Below are positions 54,247 to 64,000 of a stretch of 64,000 nucleotides of DNA, piece after piece (position 1 is the stretch's first letter; each line of letters begins with the position of its first letter). The notes under the pieces were generated by a model. The model was not told the origin of the DNA. It was given only the letters and a program-made list of their open reading frames with translations, and did not search any database. The stretch spans positions 1 through 64,000 of the forward strand of contig NZ_PEIB01000008.1 in the NCBI RefSeq assembly GCF_004116385.1, in the 5' to 3' direction. Made by a program: the position numbers and the translations under genes. The DNA comes from Veronia nyctiphanis. GTDB taxonomy: Bacteria; Pseudomonadota; Gammaproteobacteria; Enterobacterales; Vibrionaceae.

Positions 54247-54275
54247 TTGACAGTGTTTATCGTCACCGATAATAT
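54247..54275 (+). promoter_or_regulatory. Sigma-70 promoter of tRNA-Asn
   Basis: TTGACA (54247-54252), a 17-base spacer and TAATAT (54270-54275), followed by the GC-rich discriminator tcgccccgc that is typical of stringently controlled stable-RNA promoters. Transcription would start about 13 bases before the tRNA. Confidence 0.88.
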
Positions 54276-54294
54276 TCGCCCCGCTTTGAGCGAT

Positions 54295-54370
54295 TCCCCC
54301 TTAGTTCAGTTGGTAGAACGGCGGACTGTTAATCCGTATGTCGCTGGTTCAAGTCCAGCAGGGGGAGCCA
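54295..54370 (+). tRNA. tRNA-Asn (anticodon GTT)
   Basis: A complete 76-nt tRNA with encoded CCA. The acceptor stem TCCCCCT pairs with AGGGGGA, the D arm is TTAGTTCAGTTGGTAGAAC, the anticodon loop CTGTTAA carries GTT, and the T arm has GGTTCAAGTCC. Discriminator G precedes CCA. It is a single-copy transcription unit here with its own promoter and terminator. Confidence 0.98.
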
Positions 54371-54374
54371 CTTT

Positions 54375-54404
54375 AAAGCCCCGGTCGAAAGACCGGGGCT
54401 TTTT
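54375..54404 (+). terminator. Intrinsic terminator of tRNA-Asn
   Basis: Stem aaagccccggtc / gaccggggcttt closing a GAAA tetraloop, followed by a T run, five bases after the tRNA CCA. Confidence 0.92.
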
Positions 54405-54466
54405 ACTTTCTGTCAGGCCGAAAACACGAAGCGCTCGTGTTAGCCCGGCTATCAATGTGTTCAAAG

Positions 54467-54491
54467 CAAAAAAATGGGCTCAAGGCCCATT
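54467..54491 (-). terminator. Terminator of the tcyP / disulfide reductase pair
   Basis: On the minus strand atgggc / gcccat with a short loop is followed by seven T. It lies about 20 bases beyond the stop codon at 54512. Confidence 0.85.
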
Positions 54492-54511
54492 CTGATAACT
54501 ATATTGTCGAA

Positions 54512-55863
54512 TTACTTCGCCACATTACCTGCGACATTCATGATGTCCCATGTCCGTGAAAATGGCGGTGCATAGGCGAAGTCCATCGTAGCAAGCTGGC
54601 TAGTTGTCGCTCCCATGGTAATTGCTACGGCCATTGCATCAATCCGGTGAACAGCCCCTTTCCTTCCGACCATTTGTGCACCGAGAATGCGTTTTGTGTC
54701 TGTCTCGTAAATCAGTTTCATGTGAAGATCTGATTGACCATCACAATAGTTCGTATGGCATTTATCTGTGATTGTTTTGGCTTTTACCTCAAACCCGCGG
54801 TCACCGCCTCGCGCTCCGAAAGGCCAGTGCGCCCCGCTTCGAGACCAAGCAATCTTATACAGCTCGTTCCCAGTGAACCGGTGAAGGGCGAGATCTGTTG
54901 ATGTTGGCCCGATGCTGACGATCGTGCCATCGCCTCTCCAACCAGCCTCCCCAATTTATTTGCGCCTGTTGCAAGTGGTATGTAGCTATCTTTGCCTGAT
55001 ATCGCATTCGGAATCGATGCACAATCTCCCGCCGCCCACACGTCATTTAGTGATGTTTTTCCGTGTTGGTCAATGCGTATGGCACCGTTTGCCAGCATCT
55101 CAATGCCTGTCTCCAGCAAAAAGTCTGTATTGGGTTTAACACCCGTGCATACCAGCACTAAATCTGTTTGGTATTCCCCCTTATCTGTGATTATTCCTTC
55201 TACGGATTGGTCACCGATTACTGAGATCACCTGTTCATCTGTCAGTACTTCAACACCTGCTTGCCGAAGCTCGGTCATGAAGTGCTTACTGATTTCACTA
55301 TCAAACGCATCGGGAATAAGTCGGGAAGCGCGTTCAATCAAACGTACCTTTTTACCCCTGTGCACCATGGCTTCAGCCACTTCCAGCCCAATAAATCCTG
55401 ATCCAATGACGGTAATGTGTTGGCAGGCTTCGTTGCCTATTGCTGCTTTTAGATCAATGCCATCTTGCATCCTGCGAAGAGAGTAAACGCCTTCTTTCCT
55501 CAGGCCTTCGATAGGCGGTATGATTTCGCGTGCTCCAGTAGCAATCATTAGCCTGTCATAGCGAGCGGTCATTGTTCCTTCATCACTATTCACATCCAGC
55601 GTTTTATTGACACTGTCGATCTTTGTAACGCGGTGGCCTGTGCGAACATCAATACCACGTTTGGCAAATTGCTCTGGCGTAAATTCCGCCATGTAAGAAG
55701 GGTCTTGAAACTCATCGGCAACAAAATAGGGAAGCCCACACGCGCCGAACGAAATGATCTCTGATGCCTCATAAACGATGATGTCTGCGGATGGATTGGT
55801 GCGTGCTGCTTTGGCTGCTGCGCTCATACCGGCGGCTTCACCGCCAATGATGACAATTTTCAT
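54512..55863 (-). CDS. CoA-disulfide reductase-like FAD/NAD(P)-disulfide oxidoreductase (one-base frameshift in this sequence)
   Basis: A flavoprotein of the single-cysteine disulfide reductase class (CoA-disulfide reductase, NADH oxidase). It starts at the ATG 55863 (AGGAAAG upstream) with FAD motif IVIIGGEAAGMSAAAKAART and the redox cysteine Cys42 in SFGACGLPYF. The NAD(P) motif is VIGSGFIGLEVAEAM and the second FAD contact DVWAAGDCASIPN. The frame stops at 54784 after EAVTAG; the -1 frame continues FEVKAKTITDKCHTNYCDGQ, then the dimerisation domain to 54512. A missing base in the AAA at 54791-54793 (plus strand) explains it. Corrected length is 450 residues. It follows tcyP by 67 bases, so it may reduce imported cystine or a mixed disulfide (inference). 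Confidence 0.88.
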
Positions 55864-55930
55864 ACTACTTTCCTGCAATAGAAGTCTGGCAGGGCGCTTT
55901 TATCCCTACCAACTTCAAGATGATGGGGAC

Positions 55931-57331
55931 TTAGGCTGCGGTTTCTTCACTGTCTAGGCTGACGGTGTTGTCTTTGTTGAATACTGATATGTCAGTTTGC
56001 CCAAGAAGTTTACTGGTAACTGTGCCAGCCATGGCCGAGCCTGATACATTGAGTGCGGTTCGGCCCATATCAATCAGAGGCTCGATAGAAATAAGCAGCC
56101 CAGCTAATGCAACCGGAAAATCGAGCGCAGACAGGACAATCAAAGCTGCAAATGTTGCACCGCCGCCAATGCCAGCAACGCCAAAGGAACTGACTGTAAT
56201 GACAGCAACGAGGGTAACGATAAAGCCAGGGTCCAAGGGATTGATGCCCAGTGTTGGAGCAATCATCACAGCCAGCATTGCAGGGTAGATACCAGCACAG
56301 CCGTTTTGACCTATGGTTGAGCCGAATGAGGCGGCAAAATTAGCGATTCCATTTGATACCCCGAGTGCTTTTTCCTGTGTTGCAACATTGAGTGGAATGG
56401 ATGCAGCGCTACTTCTGGAAGTGAAAGCGAACGTCAAAAGTGGCGTGATTTTTTTAAGGTATCGTAATGGGTTGATGCCAACCAATGCGACAATGGCCAA
56501 ATGAACAGCGAACATAGTGAAAAGTGCACCGTATGATGCCATCACGAAATGCGCCAGATTGACGATGTCAGCATAGTTTGAGCCTGAAATCACTTTAGTC
56601 ATTAATGCCATAACGCCATAAGGGGTTAGGCGAAGTACCAGTGTCACGATACGCATGACGATCGTTTTTGCTACTGTCACGAAGTGTTCAAACGAGACAA
56701 AGACATCAGGGTTCTTACGCGAAATACCTGTCGCTGCAACGCCGATAAAGACGGAGAAGATGACAGTGGCAATCGTTGATGTGCTGCGTGCCCCTGTCAT
56801 ATCCAGAAACGGGTTTGCGGGGATAAACTGTATCAACATATCGGCAAACGATAACTGCTCGACAGTTCCAAGCCTATTTTCCAGCACTTGTGCTCTTGCG
56901 GTTTCTGCTGCGCCGGACGTTAGCCCCTCAGCGGTCAAACCAAAAAGATTCGACCACGCAATACCTATCAAAGCGGCGATACTGGTGGTTAAAACCAATG
57001 TACCAATTGTCATGGCGCTGATTTTACCCAGAGACGAGCTGCTATTGAGCTTTAAGATTGCTGAAATAATCGACACCATGATCAGTGGCGTAATGATCAT
57101 CTGAAGCAGTTTCACATAGCCTTTTCCGACAATATCGATGTAGTTGATACTTGTTGCGATAATGTCGGAACCGGATCCGTAATAAAGCTGGAGTAATGCA
57201 CCAAAAGCGATACCTAGCCCGAGTCCAGTGAAGACTCGCTTGGTAAATGATATATGTTTAGATTGCTGAAGAAATATAAATAAAAGCAATGCGATAAAAA
57301 TAACGAGGTTAATGATAATGCTTATAGTCAT
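55931..57331 (-). CDS. tcyP: L-cystine/sodium:dicarboxylate-family symporter TcyP (YdjN-like)
   Basis: A 466-residue inner-membrane symporter of the DAACS family. E. coli YdjN and Bacillus TcyP members import L-cystine. There are eight or more hydrophobic segments, the re-entrant serine-rich hairpin FTSRSSAASIPLNVATQEKA, a second with NGCAGIYPAMLAVM, and VSSFGVAGIGGGATFAALIV near the substrate site. The length and the TSRSSAASIP segment favour TcyP over dicarboxylate or glutamate carriers. It is the first gene of a pair with the disulfide reductase. Confidence 0.88.
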   Translation of the reverse strand: MTISIIINLVIFIALLLFIFLQQSKHISFTKRVFTGLGLGIAFGALLQLYYGSGSDIIATSINYIDIVGKGYVKLLQMIITPLIMVSIISAILKLNSSSSLGKISAMTIGTLVLTTSIAALIGIAWSNLFGLTAEGLTSGAAETARAQVLENRLGTVEQLSFADMLIQFIPANPFLDMTGARSTSTIATVIFSVFIGVAATGISRKNPDVFVSFEHFVTVAKTIVMRIVTLVLRLTPYGVMALMTKVISGSNYADIVNLAHFVMASYGALFTMFAVHLAIVALVGINPLRYLKKITPLLTFAFTSRSSAASIPLNVATQEKALGVSNGIANFAASFGSTIGQNGCAGIYPAMLAVMIAPTLGINPLDPGFIVTLVAVITVSSFGVAGIGGGATFAALIVLSALDFPVALAGLLISIEPLIDMGRTALNVSGSAMAGTVTSKLLGQTDISVFNKDNTVSLDSEETAA

Positions 57332-57808
57332 AGTATTTATTTATGATAGTGTGTGTTTTTAATGTGTTAAATTTGTTGTTCTCTATTGGGATATTTGTTG
57401 TTTTTATTGTTATTAAATAGAGTTAGTTAGGTCTAAAGTATTGATTTTTTAGGAAAGTGTTAATTTATTTTCATTTAACATTCATTGGCTTGTATATTGT
57501 TTTTATTATTATATTTAGTAGTGAGGATTTATTAAAAAGAAGGAGGGGAATTATTATCTCAGTCAGATAAAAATAATAATGAAAAAATCATATAGATAAT
57601 AAACACAAATTATAGAGATGGATGAATATCTACCAATTTTTGATTGGTTATTAGTCAATGTTAGATTTTTGTATAAATAACATTCACTGTTATCGAATAA
57701 ATAGCCACTTCACCTGCCATTCAAATTACACCCTTAGTTATTGTGTGCCTTCTTTCTAAGATTTGAACTCAAGCGTATCACGAAAAAAATTTCATTGATT
57801 TTTGTTGT

Positions 57809-57827
57809 AATGAGAATAATTCGCATT
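57809..57827. promoter_or_regulatory. Fur box of the siderophore operon
   Basis: AATGAGAATAATTCGCATT contains the 7-1-7 inverted repeat TGAGAAT-A-ATTCGCA, which matches the Fur consensus tgataat-n-attatca at 11 of 14 positions. It lies about 140 bp upstream of the DHB-AMP ligase gene, so iron repression is expected. Confidence 0.75.
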
Positions 57828-57911
57828 ACAATTCGCACCCATGAAATTTTACACGCAACAATGAGACGGCCGATCTGAGTCAGTTTCAGTGTTGTACTCA
57901 CAGGGAGTGAG

Positions 57912-57950
57912 ATGAGGACTAACGTGCTGAGTAGCCACGAAATTGTCTGA
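57912..57950 (+). CDS. Possible 12-codon leader peptide before the siderophore operon
   Basis: A short frame MRTNVLSSHEIV starts at an ATG preceded by AGGGAGTGAG, a better ribosome binding site than that of the following gene. It ends 18 bases before the DHB-AMP ligase ATG. It could couple translation into the operon, or be chance. Confidence 0.3.
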   Translation: MRTNVLSSHEIV

Positions 57951-57968
57951 GTCTCGGTTTGGATCGAT

Positions 57969-59618
57969 ATGCGAGTAAATTATACCCCTTGGCCGGAAGA
58001 TGAAGCGAAAAGATACAGAGAAAAGGGCTTCTGGCTTGACCTTCAACTCACCGACATCCTTGATCGTCATCTGACATCGCAAGGAAGTAAAACTGCCATT
58101 ATCACTGATGACAGTAGACTGACTTACGCTGAGCTGGCGCTTTACTCGACTCGTCTTGCAGCATCACTTGCGAAACGAGGCCTCAAAGCAGGTGACACAG
58201 CATTAGTACAACTGCCCAATGATTTTCCGTTTTACGTCGTCTATTTTGCGCTTCTTCGTCTTGGTGTTGTCCCGGTAAACGCGTTGTTTAATCACAACCG
58301 CGAAGAGCTGTCGCACTACGCAAAGCAATTGGAGCCAAAACTGGTTATTGGCTCTGAACTGCAGCCTTTGTTCAAAACCGCCGATTTTACAAACCAACTT
58401 CGTGAGAACGAGGATATTGCCTTCGAATTACTCGTTGATGGCAACGTGGATTTTGCTCCCTCGTTACGTGAACTCTGGTTAAACGAAGAAACAGATATTT
58501 CTTGTGTGCCTAAAGCGACGGGCGCTGATGAGGTTGCTTTCTTCCAACTCTCTGGCGGAAGCACAGGTACACCGAAGCTGATCCCAAGAACTCACAACGA
58601 TTACTACTACAGCGTTCGCCAAAGTGTAGATGTTTGTGAATGGGAAGACTCGGTTGTTTATTTGTGTGCACTGCCCGCAGCCCATAACTTTCCACTCAGT
58701 TCACCTGGCGCCCTCGGTGTGTTTTTCGCTGGCGGCACGCTGGTGATTGCGCCTGATCCGTCCCCGTCAACATGCTTCCCATTGATTAAACAGCATGGCG
58801 TGAACTGGACAGCATTAGTTCCGCCAGCCGCCATTTTGTGGCTGAACGCCCCTGATGGCGCTGAAGCATTAGCGAGCCTGAAATACCTCCAAGTCGGCGG
58901 CGCAAGGCTTAGCACTAACCTTGCTAAACGAGTTGAAAGCGAGCTGGACGTGACTCTTCAGCAAGTCTTCGGCATGGCGGAAGGATTGGTCAATTATACT
59001 CGCCTCGATGATGACGAGTGGACGCGCCACAACACGCAAGGCCGTCCGATGAGTGAGGACGATGTGGTTGTGATTGTTGATGAAGATGGCGAGCCTGTTA
59101 AACAGGGTGAAGAAGGGCTGCTGACGACCAAAGGTCCATACACCTTCCGAGGTTACTTCAACGCCGACACACACAACCGAAAAGCATTTACTGATCAAGG
59201 TTACTACGCCAGTGGTGACGTGGTTGTACAGACAGAGACAGGACATCTCACTGTTGTGGGTCGAGACAAAGATCAAATCAACAAAGGTGGCGAAAAGATC
59301 GCGGCAGAAGAGTTGGAAAACCACCTGCTTTCGCACCCAGACGTGTTTGACGCTGCTGTGGTGTCTATGCCAGACGAATTACTGGGTGAGAGGATTTGTG
59401 CCTTCATCATCGTCAAAAAAGGATGCGCCGTTCGGCCTGTCACCCTCAATAAGTTCATGCGCAGTAAGCATCTGGCGGATTACAAATACCCGGATCGTTA
59501 TGAGCTTATCGATGCTTTCCCCAAAACAAAAGTTGGAAAGGTAGATAAGAAATCATTGCGGGCACACATTGCCACCTTGCTTGCCAAGCGCACCCCTCCT
59601 TCTCGCACGTTAGTTTAG
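57969..59618 (+). CDS. entE: 2,3-dihydroxybenzoate-AMP ligase (EntE/VibE/MxcE type)
   Basis: The stand-alone adenylation enzyme that activates 2,3-dihydroxybenzoate (DHB) and loads it on the aryl carrier domain of the EntB-type partner. The 549-residue protein aligns with E. coli EntE throughout: [18 protein letters not shown] near the start, the phosphate-binding loop [57 protein letters not shown], and the C-terminal catalytic lysine in [12 protein letters not shown]. It is the first gene of an iron-regulated operon (Fur box upstream) and is followed 11 bases later by the isochorismatase. Confidence 0.95.
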   Translation: MRVNYTPWPEDEAKRYREKGFWLDLQLTDILDRHLTSQGSKTAIITDDSRLTYAELALYSTRLAASLAKRGLKAGDTALVQLPNDFPFYVVYFALLRLGVVPVNALFNHNREELSHYAKQLEPKLVIGSELQPLFKTADFTNQLRENEDIAFELLVDGNVDFAPSLRELWLNEETDISCVPKATGADEVAFFQLSGGSTGTPKLIPRTHNDYYYSVRQSVDVCEWEDSVVYLCALPAAHNFPLSSPGALGVFFAGGTLVIAPDPSPSTCFPLIKQHGVNWTALVPPAAILWLNAPDGAEALASLKYLQVGGARLSTNLAKRVESELDVTLQQVFGMAEGLVNYTRLDDDEWTRHNTQGRPMSEDDVVVIVDEDGEPVKQGEEGLLTTKGPYTFRGYFNADTHNRKAFTDQGYYASGDVVVQTETGHLTVVGRDKDQINKGGEKIAAEELENHLLSHPDVFDAAVVSMPDELLGERICAFIIVKKGCAVRPVTLNKFMRSKHLADYKYPDRYELIDAFPKTKVGKVDKKSLRAHIATLLAKRTPPSRTLV

Positions 59619-59629
59619 GGAAAACACAC

Positions 59630-60535
59630 ATGGCTATACCAAGAATTCAGGCTTACAGCTTACCTGCTGCTGAGCAGTTTCCGGAAAACAAAACATCATG
59701 GCAAATTGATCCATCAAAGGCGGTGCTGCTGATCCATGATATGCAGGACTACTTTGTTAATTTCTTTGACACTCAACTCTCACCGATTCCAGAGTTGATC
59801 AGCAATATCCAGTCGCTCAAGGCGGCATGTAAAGAAACGGGTATTCCAGTGGTCTACACCGCGCAGCCCGCTAATCAGGCACCTGAAGATCGCGCACTTC
59901 TCACTGATTTTTGGGGTACGGGCCTGAAAGACAGTACGCCGATTATTGACGAGCTGACACCTGACGCTGATGACAAGCAATATGTTAAGTGGCGCTATAG
60001 CGCATTCAAGAAATCAACGTTTCTTGAAGACATGCGTGAAGCGGGCAGAGATCAGCTACTGATTTGCGGTATTTACGGCCATATCGGTATCTTATCGACA
60101 ACGCTAGATGCCTTCATGCTCGATATCAAACCGTTTGTGATTGGCGATGCGATTGGTGATTTTTCGAAGCAAGACCATGAATTTACGCTGAAATACGTCA
60201 CGGGCCGTGCGGGTAATGTGAAATCGCTGGCTGATGTTAAGCGTACACTGTCAAGCAGCGAAAAGTCGTCTGATTCAGCCGTTTTGCCTTTATCGCTGAG
60301 CCTCGAATCAATGCAACAGGATGTCGCTGAAGCACTGATGTTGGATTTGGAAGATGTCGAAGTCGATGAGAACCTGACCTACATCGGGTTGGATTCCATT
60401 CGCGCCATGGTTCTACTTGATAAATGGCGTGCTCAGGGCTCAACCGTAACATTCGCTGAACTGGTGAAAACAGTGACGCTTGCTGAGTGGTGGCAAACCA
60501 TTAGCGACAAAGCCGCAGTGAGTGAGGTTGCCTGA
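59630..60535 (+). CDS. entB: Isochorismatase with C-terminal aryl carrier domain (EntB/VibB/MxcF type)
   Basis: A bifunctional protein of catechol siderophore synthesis. Residues 1-205 are the isochorismatase that makes 2,3-dihydro-DHB ([16 protein letters not shown] with the catalytic Asp near 37, and [20 protein letters not shown]). Residues about 222-295 are the aryl carrier domain, with the phosphopantetheine serine at Ser256 in [10 protein letters not shown], which holds DHB for condensation. The 301-residue length matches VibB and EntB. It is 11 bases after entE and two bases before the NRPS, in the same transcription unit. Confidence 0.95.
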   Translation: MAIPRIQAYSLPAAEQFPENKTSWQIDPSKAVLLIHDMQDYFVNFFDTQLSPIPELISNIQSLKAACKETGIPVVYTAQPANQAPEDRALLTDFWGTGLKDSTPIIDELTPDADDKQYVKWRYSAFKKSTFLEDMREAGRDQLLICGIYGHIGILSTTLDAFMLDIKPFVIGDAIGDFSKQDHEFTLKYVTGRAGNVKSLADVKRTLSSSEKSSDSAVLPLSLSLESMQQDVAEALMLDLEDVEVDENLTYIGLDSIRAMVLLDKWRAQGSTVTFAELVKTVTLAEWWQTISDKAAVSEVA

Positions 60536-60537
60536 CG

Positions 60538-63500
60538 ATGACGCAGAGCACTGACAGTCACGAGACGCTTCCGCTGACTCAGGCTCAGTTTGGGATCTGG
60601 CTGGGTCAGTCGATCAACGCAGACAGTACACGCTACAACGCGGCTGAATATCTGGAGTTTTCAGGTAAGTTTGATGCGGTGGCTTTCATGGCTGCTGCAA
60701 CGGATGTTACTCAAGCAGCGTCTGCGCTGAACATGGCTTTTGATAGGGATGGCGATTCGCCGTCCCATCAGCGTATTGATCATGAGCTGGCAGCCAGTAA
60801 TTCCATTCGTTTCGTTGATTTGTCTGCTGAACATCATCCTCGCGATGCGGCTATCAGATGGATGAATACTGATCGTAACTTGCCTCTGGATATCTTTATT
60901 GGACGTAATTATCGTCATGCGCTGATCAAGCTCAGTGATACTCGCCACTTTTGGTACTTGTGCATCCATCATGTTGCCAGCGACGGTTACAGTTTTGCTT
61001 TATTGGCGGATAAAGTACTGAGTCAGTATCAGAGTAATGCGAACACACCAACGCCCGCAGATATTGAGCAGTATGCCCGTCTGTCTGATGAAGATGCCGC
61101 CTATCGTTCATCAAAATATTTCGTCAAAGACAAAGACTATTGGCACTCTCTGCTGGCTAGCGCGCCGAAATCTGTCAGCTTCTCTTATCAGCCGCCATCA
61201 GATATCAGTGAAAAAACGCTGACAGCAAAGACCACGATCACCGGAGAACAGCTCGATATATTGAGCCAGGCTGCGATGACCTACCAGAGCAGCTGGGGTG
61301 ATTTGTTGATCACTCTAGTCGCCGCAGAACTTCACCATCAAACGGGTATAAAAGGCACAGTTTTAGGTATGCCGTTTGCCGGGCGTATGGGGTCGGTGTC
61401 TGCAGACTTACCTTGCATGCACATGAATATCGTACCGATAGTGGCTGACTTTGAAAGTGTAGAATCACTCGGAGATTTGCATCAGCAACTGTCACTGCAA
61501 ATACGAAAAGGACGGCGCCACTTCCGCTACCGCTATGAAGATTTAAAGCACGAACTGGCGAGAAATACGACGGATAATAAGTTGTTCGGACCCGTGGTCA
61601 ATATCCTGCCTTTTGAGCGCCGCTTTGATCTTACCGATTGCGATGTGACGCCACATACCCTGAGTGCAGGACCGGTTGAGGACATTGCCTTTACCTTTGT
61701 GAAACAACCGGACGGTGGGCTGGTTTTCTCTATTGAAGCCAATTCGGAATGCTATACCGATTCAGTCTTGTCTGAGCTGAAACAGCGTCTGTCAATCGCT
61801 ATCAAGAATATTGACGCTGTGCTCGAGAAGCCGCTGACCGTTAATACGGACAAGCTGTCGATTCAATCCTCGATGGCACTTCCCGAGGCGCAAGCGAGCA
61901 CCTCGTTATTGCAGCGTATTTACCAGCACACATTATCAACACCGGATGCACTTGCTTTATCTGACGCGGGTGGCGAGGCGATAAGCTATAAAGCATTAAC
62001 CGAGCGGGTTAATGTCGTTGCTAACGCCATCAAGGGTTTCAACCTTTCGCCGAATCAGACCGTTTTACTGGCGATCCCTCGAAGTCAGGAAGCGGTGATC
62101 ACTATGGTCGCAGTGCTTCTTGCCGGACATCGATTCGTGTGCGTCGACCCAGATGCGCCGCTGAGCCGAAACTCATTAATTATTGAAGATGCCAAGCCTG
62201 CATTGTGTCTTTATTCGCCTGCTATCAACGACGAGTTAACACAGGCTTTGTCGGCATGCCCATCAACCTCGGTTGATGAAATAGATATCAGCAGTGAAGA
62301 AAGTCTGCCAAACCTTTGGCTTCAGGCTGACCTCAACTCGATGTCGCTTGCCTACCTCATTTATACATCTGGCTCCACGGGTACGCCAAAAGGGGTAATG
62401 ATTAGCGTTGAAGCCTTGAATACTTTCACGCTTGCTGCGGCTGCAGATTACGGAATTACTGCTTCTGACACCATGCTGCAATTTGCGCCGTTACACTTTG
62501 ATGCCTGCATTGAGGAGATATTTGTTTCCCTGTCTGTCGGTGCGCATATCGTTGTCAGAAACGATGAGATGCTTGAAAGTATGTCAGCCTTTGTTGCGTG
62601 CTGTCAGCAGTGGGGGATAAGTGTTCTCGATTTACCAACAGCGTTCTGGCATGAACTGGCGTTAGCCATTGAAGAGCAATCCCTGACGTTACCGGACTCA
62701 CTCAACACCGTGATTATCGGTGGTGAGGCGGTCAAAGCGCCGCGCGTTGAAGCGTGGCGACAGGCAGTCAGCTCTGACATAAAGCTGCTAAATACTTACG
62801 GACCTAGTGAAGCCACAGTCGTTGCGACGTTCGCTGATCTTGCGCAATCCCGCTCTTCTACAACAATCGGGAAACCGCTTTCCGGTCGTCACATCGCGGT
62901 GGTAGACGCTGATCTTCGGCCTGTGCCGACAGGTGAAGAAGGTGAGCTACTGCTGATGGGCGACGGCCTGAGTGACGGTTACCTAGGGCTAGATACCAAA
63001 ACTGCAGAGAGCTTTGTGGTTTTCGATTTTGTTCATCATCCACTCTCCGGTCAGCGCGCTTATCGCACAGGTGACAGAGTCAAGCTCAACCCGTGCGGCA
63101 ACATAGAGTTTCTGGGCCGTATTGACGAACAAATCAAAATCAGTGGCTACCGCATTGAGCCGGGCGAAATCGAGCATGTGCTGATGACGCTTGAAACGGT
63201 GGATGATGCTGCAATCACGGTCAATCCGCATCCACAATCGGGCATGCCGATTATGCTGCGCACTTGGTGGTATCAGATCAGCGCGAGAACCATGATATCG
63301 ATGTTGGTTACCTCCGCTCGCTGCTCGCTGATCTACTCCCAGCACCCATGCTGCCATCTGTAGTTCATACATACTCGGTACTGCCAACCAATGCCTCTGG
63401 GAAGGTTGACAAAAAAGCGTTGTCAGCAAATCTGGTCGACAGTGATAACGAGGTATCTTCAGACTCTGATTTATCTGAGTTTGAAGCAAAAGTCGCGGCC

Positions 63501-64000
63501 ATTTGGCAGGAAGTGTTGGGTGTCGAACGTGTCGGCCGATACGACGATTTCTTCCTGATTGGCGGCCAGTCACTGCAAAGTATTCAACTGGCAACACGCC
63601 TTTCTTCGTTGATGAATGAGACCATACCGGTTTCGAAAGTGTTCGATAATCCGAGGCTAGCGGAACTTTGTCAGTCGCTCCAGTCAGAAAGCAAGCTAGA
63701 GCTGAAAGATGTTCATACCGAAATGGCTGAAGATGTTGCCGCGCTGAGTGCTGAGTTGCCGTCTGATATAAACTCTTGCTTATCACCGAAGCCCTCGCTG
63801 GTGGTATTGACCGGAGCCACGGGTTTTGTTGGCGCACAGCTTCTCAATCAATTACTTCAGGATCCTGAGATTTCAGTGATCTGTCCGGTTCGGGCTGACA
63901 ATTCATCGCACGGTATGGCACGTGTAGAAGCCGCGTTGCTTGCTCAGGGCTTGGATATTCGTGCTTAAGCCGAGTAACGGCGCTGGCGTCAGACTTATCC
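60538..64000 (+). CDS. Siderophore NRPS, condensation-adenylation-carrier-reductase (two frameshifts, continues past window)
   Basis: A non-ribosomal peptide synthetase that would join DHB to an amino acid. Residues about 10-430 are a condensation domain (HHVASDG near 145). About 460-940 are an adenylation domain (LAYLIYTSGSTGTPKGVMIS, NTYGPSEATVV, YRTGDRVKL, QIKISGYRIEPGEIE). Next come a carrier domain (FFLIGGQSLQSIQLA) and the start of a thioester reductase (LVVLTGATGFVGAQLLNQLL, VICPVRA). Read by eye, the specificity code is D-A-E-D-I-G-T-V-V, acidic at the third and fourth places, as expected for a basic amino acid. The first frame breaks at about 63263 and resumes in the -1 frame (VVSDQRENHDIDVGYLRSLL); a second -1 break near 63963 leads on to LSRVTALASDLS at the window edge. 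Confidence 0.9.

Larger units (their letters stand above)
57332..57968. other. Intergenic region between tcyP and the siderophore genes
   Basis: About 640 bases, AT-rich from 57332 to about 57800. It holds the divergent promoters of tcyP (minus) and the siderophore operon (plus), a Fur box at 57809-57827, and two very short frames in the siderophore leader (57841-57864 and 57912-57950). No larger gene is supported. Confidence 0.55.

Overview
This 64 kb window is chromosomal DNA from a marine gamma-proteobacterium of the family Vibrionaceae (Grimontia, Enterovibrio or Vibrio-like). The evidence is the quorum-sensing block luxU-luxO-qrr1-uvrB beside ybhK and moaABCDE, the block ftsK-lrp-ald-trxB-cydDC-aat-bpt-infA-clpA-clpS-cspD-icd, a ChiA-type chitinase, and a Vibrio cholerae cytolysin-like toxin. 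The species cannot be fixed from the sequence alone.

Layout. 1-4.0 kb is accessory: a cytolysin-family pore-forming toxin in a very AT-rich setting, and a PAS-type chemoreceptor. 4.2-10.5 kb holds serS, rarA, lolA and ftsK. 10.6-22.8 kb holds lrp/ald (divergent), trxB, cydDC, and a compact N-degron set (aat, bpt, clpA, clpS) around infA, then cspD. 22.9-29.6 kb holds icd, rluE, mnmA-hflD-purB and roxA. 29.7-37.5 kb has a dCache-type chemoreceptor and the oppABCDF oligopeptide importer. 38.1-41.4 kb has a small unannotated gene (52 codons) with a perfect palindromic operator and its own terminator, then a secreted multidomain chitinase. 41.4-44.4 kb is moaABCDE behind a Moco riboswitch and an FNR-like box. 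44.6-49.7 kb carries ybhK/yvcK, luxU, luxO, the sRNA gene qrr1 with sigma-54 promoter and two LuxO sites, and uvrB. 49.9-53.6 kb is a sugar-acid catabolic island (SDR dehydrogenase, lactonase-like amidohydrolase, enolase-superfamily dehydratase, class II aldolase). A tRNA-Asn follows, then a cystine importer with a CoA-disulfide-reductase-like flavoprotein. From 57.8 kb to the end is a Fur-box-headed catechol siderophore cluster: DHB-AMP ligase, isochorismatase-ArCP, and an NRPS of C-A-T-reductase type that runs off the window.

The most interesting system is that siderophore locus. The order (entE-like, entB-like, NRPS ending in a thioester reductase) is that of myxochelin clusters rather than of enterobactin or vibriobactin, and the by-eye specificity code of the adenylation domain suits a basic amino acid such as lysine.

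A caution on quality: ten single-base deletions, mostly in short homopolymers, break cydD, purB, oppF, the chitinase, uvrB, the dehydratase, the aldolase, the disulfide reductase and (twice) the NRPS. Every one is a -1 event, several hit housekeeping genes, and adding one base restores a family-typical protein each time. I therefore treat them as probable sequence errors and annotate the genes at full length. oppA is different: it has an in-frame amber codon.
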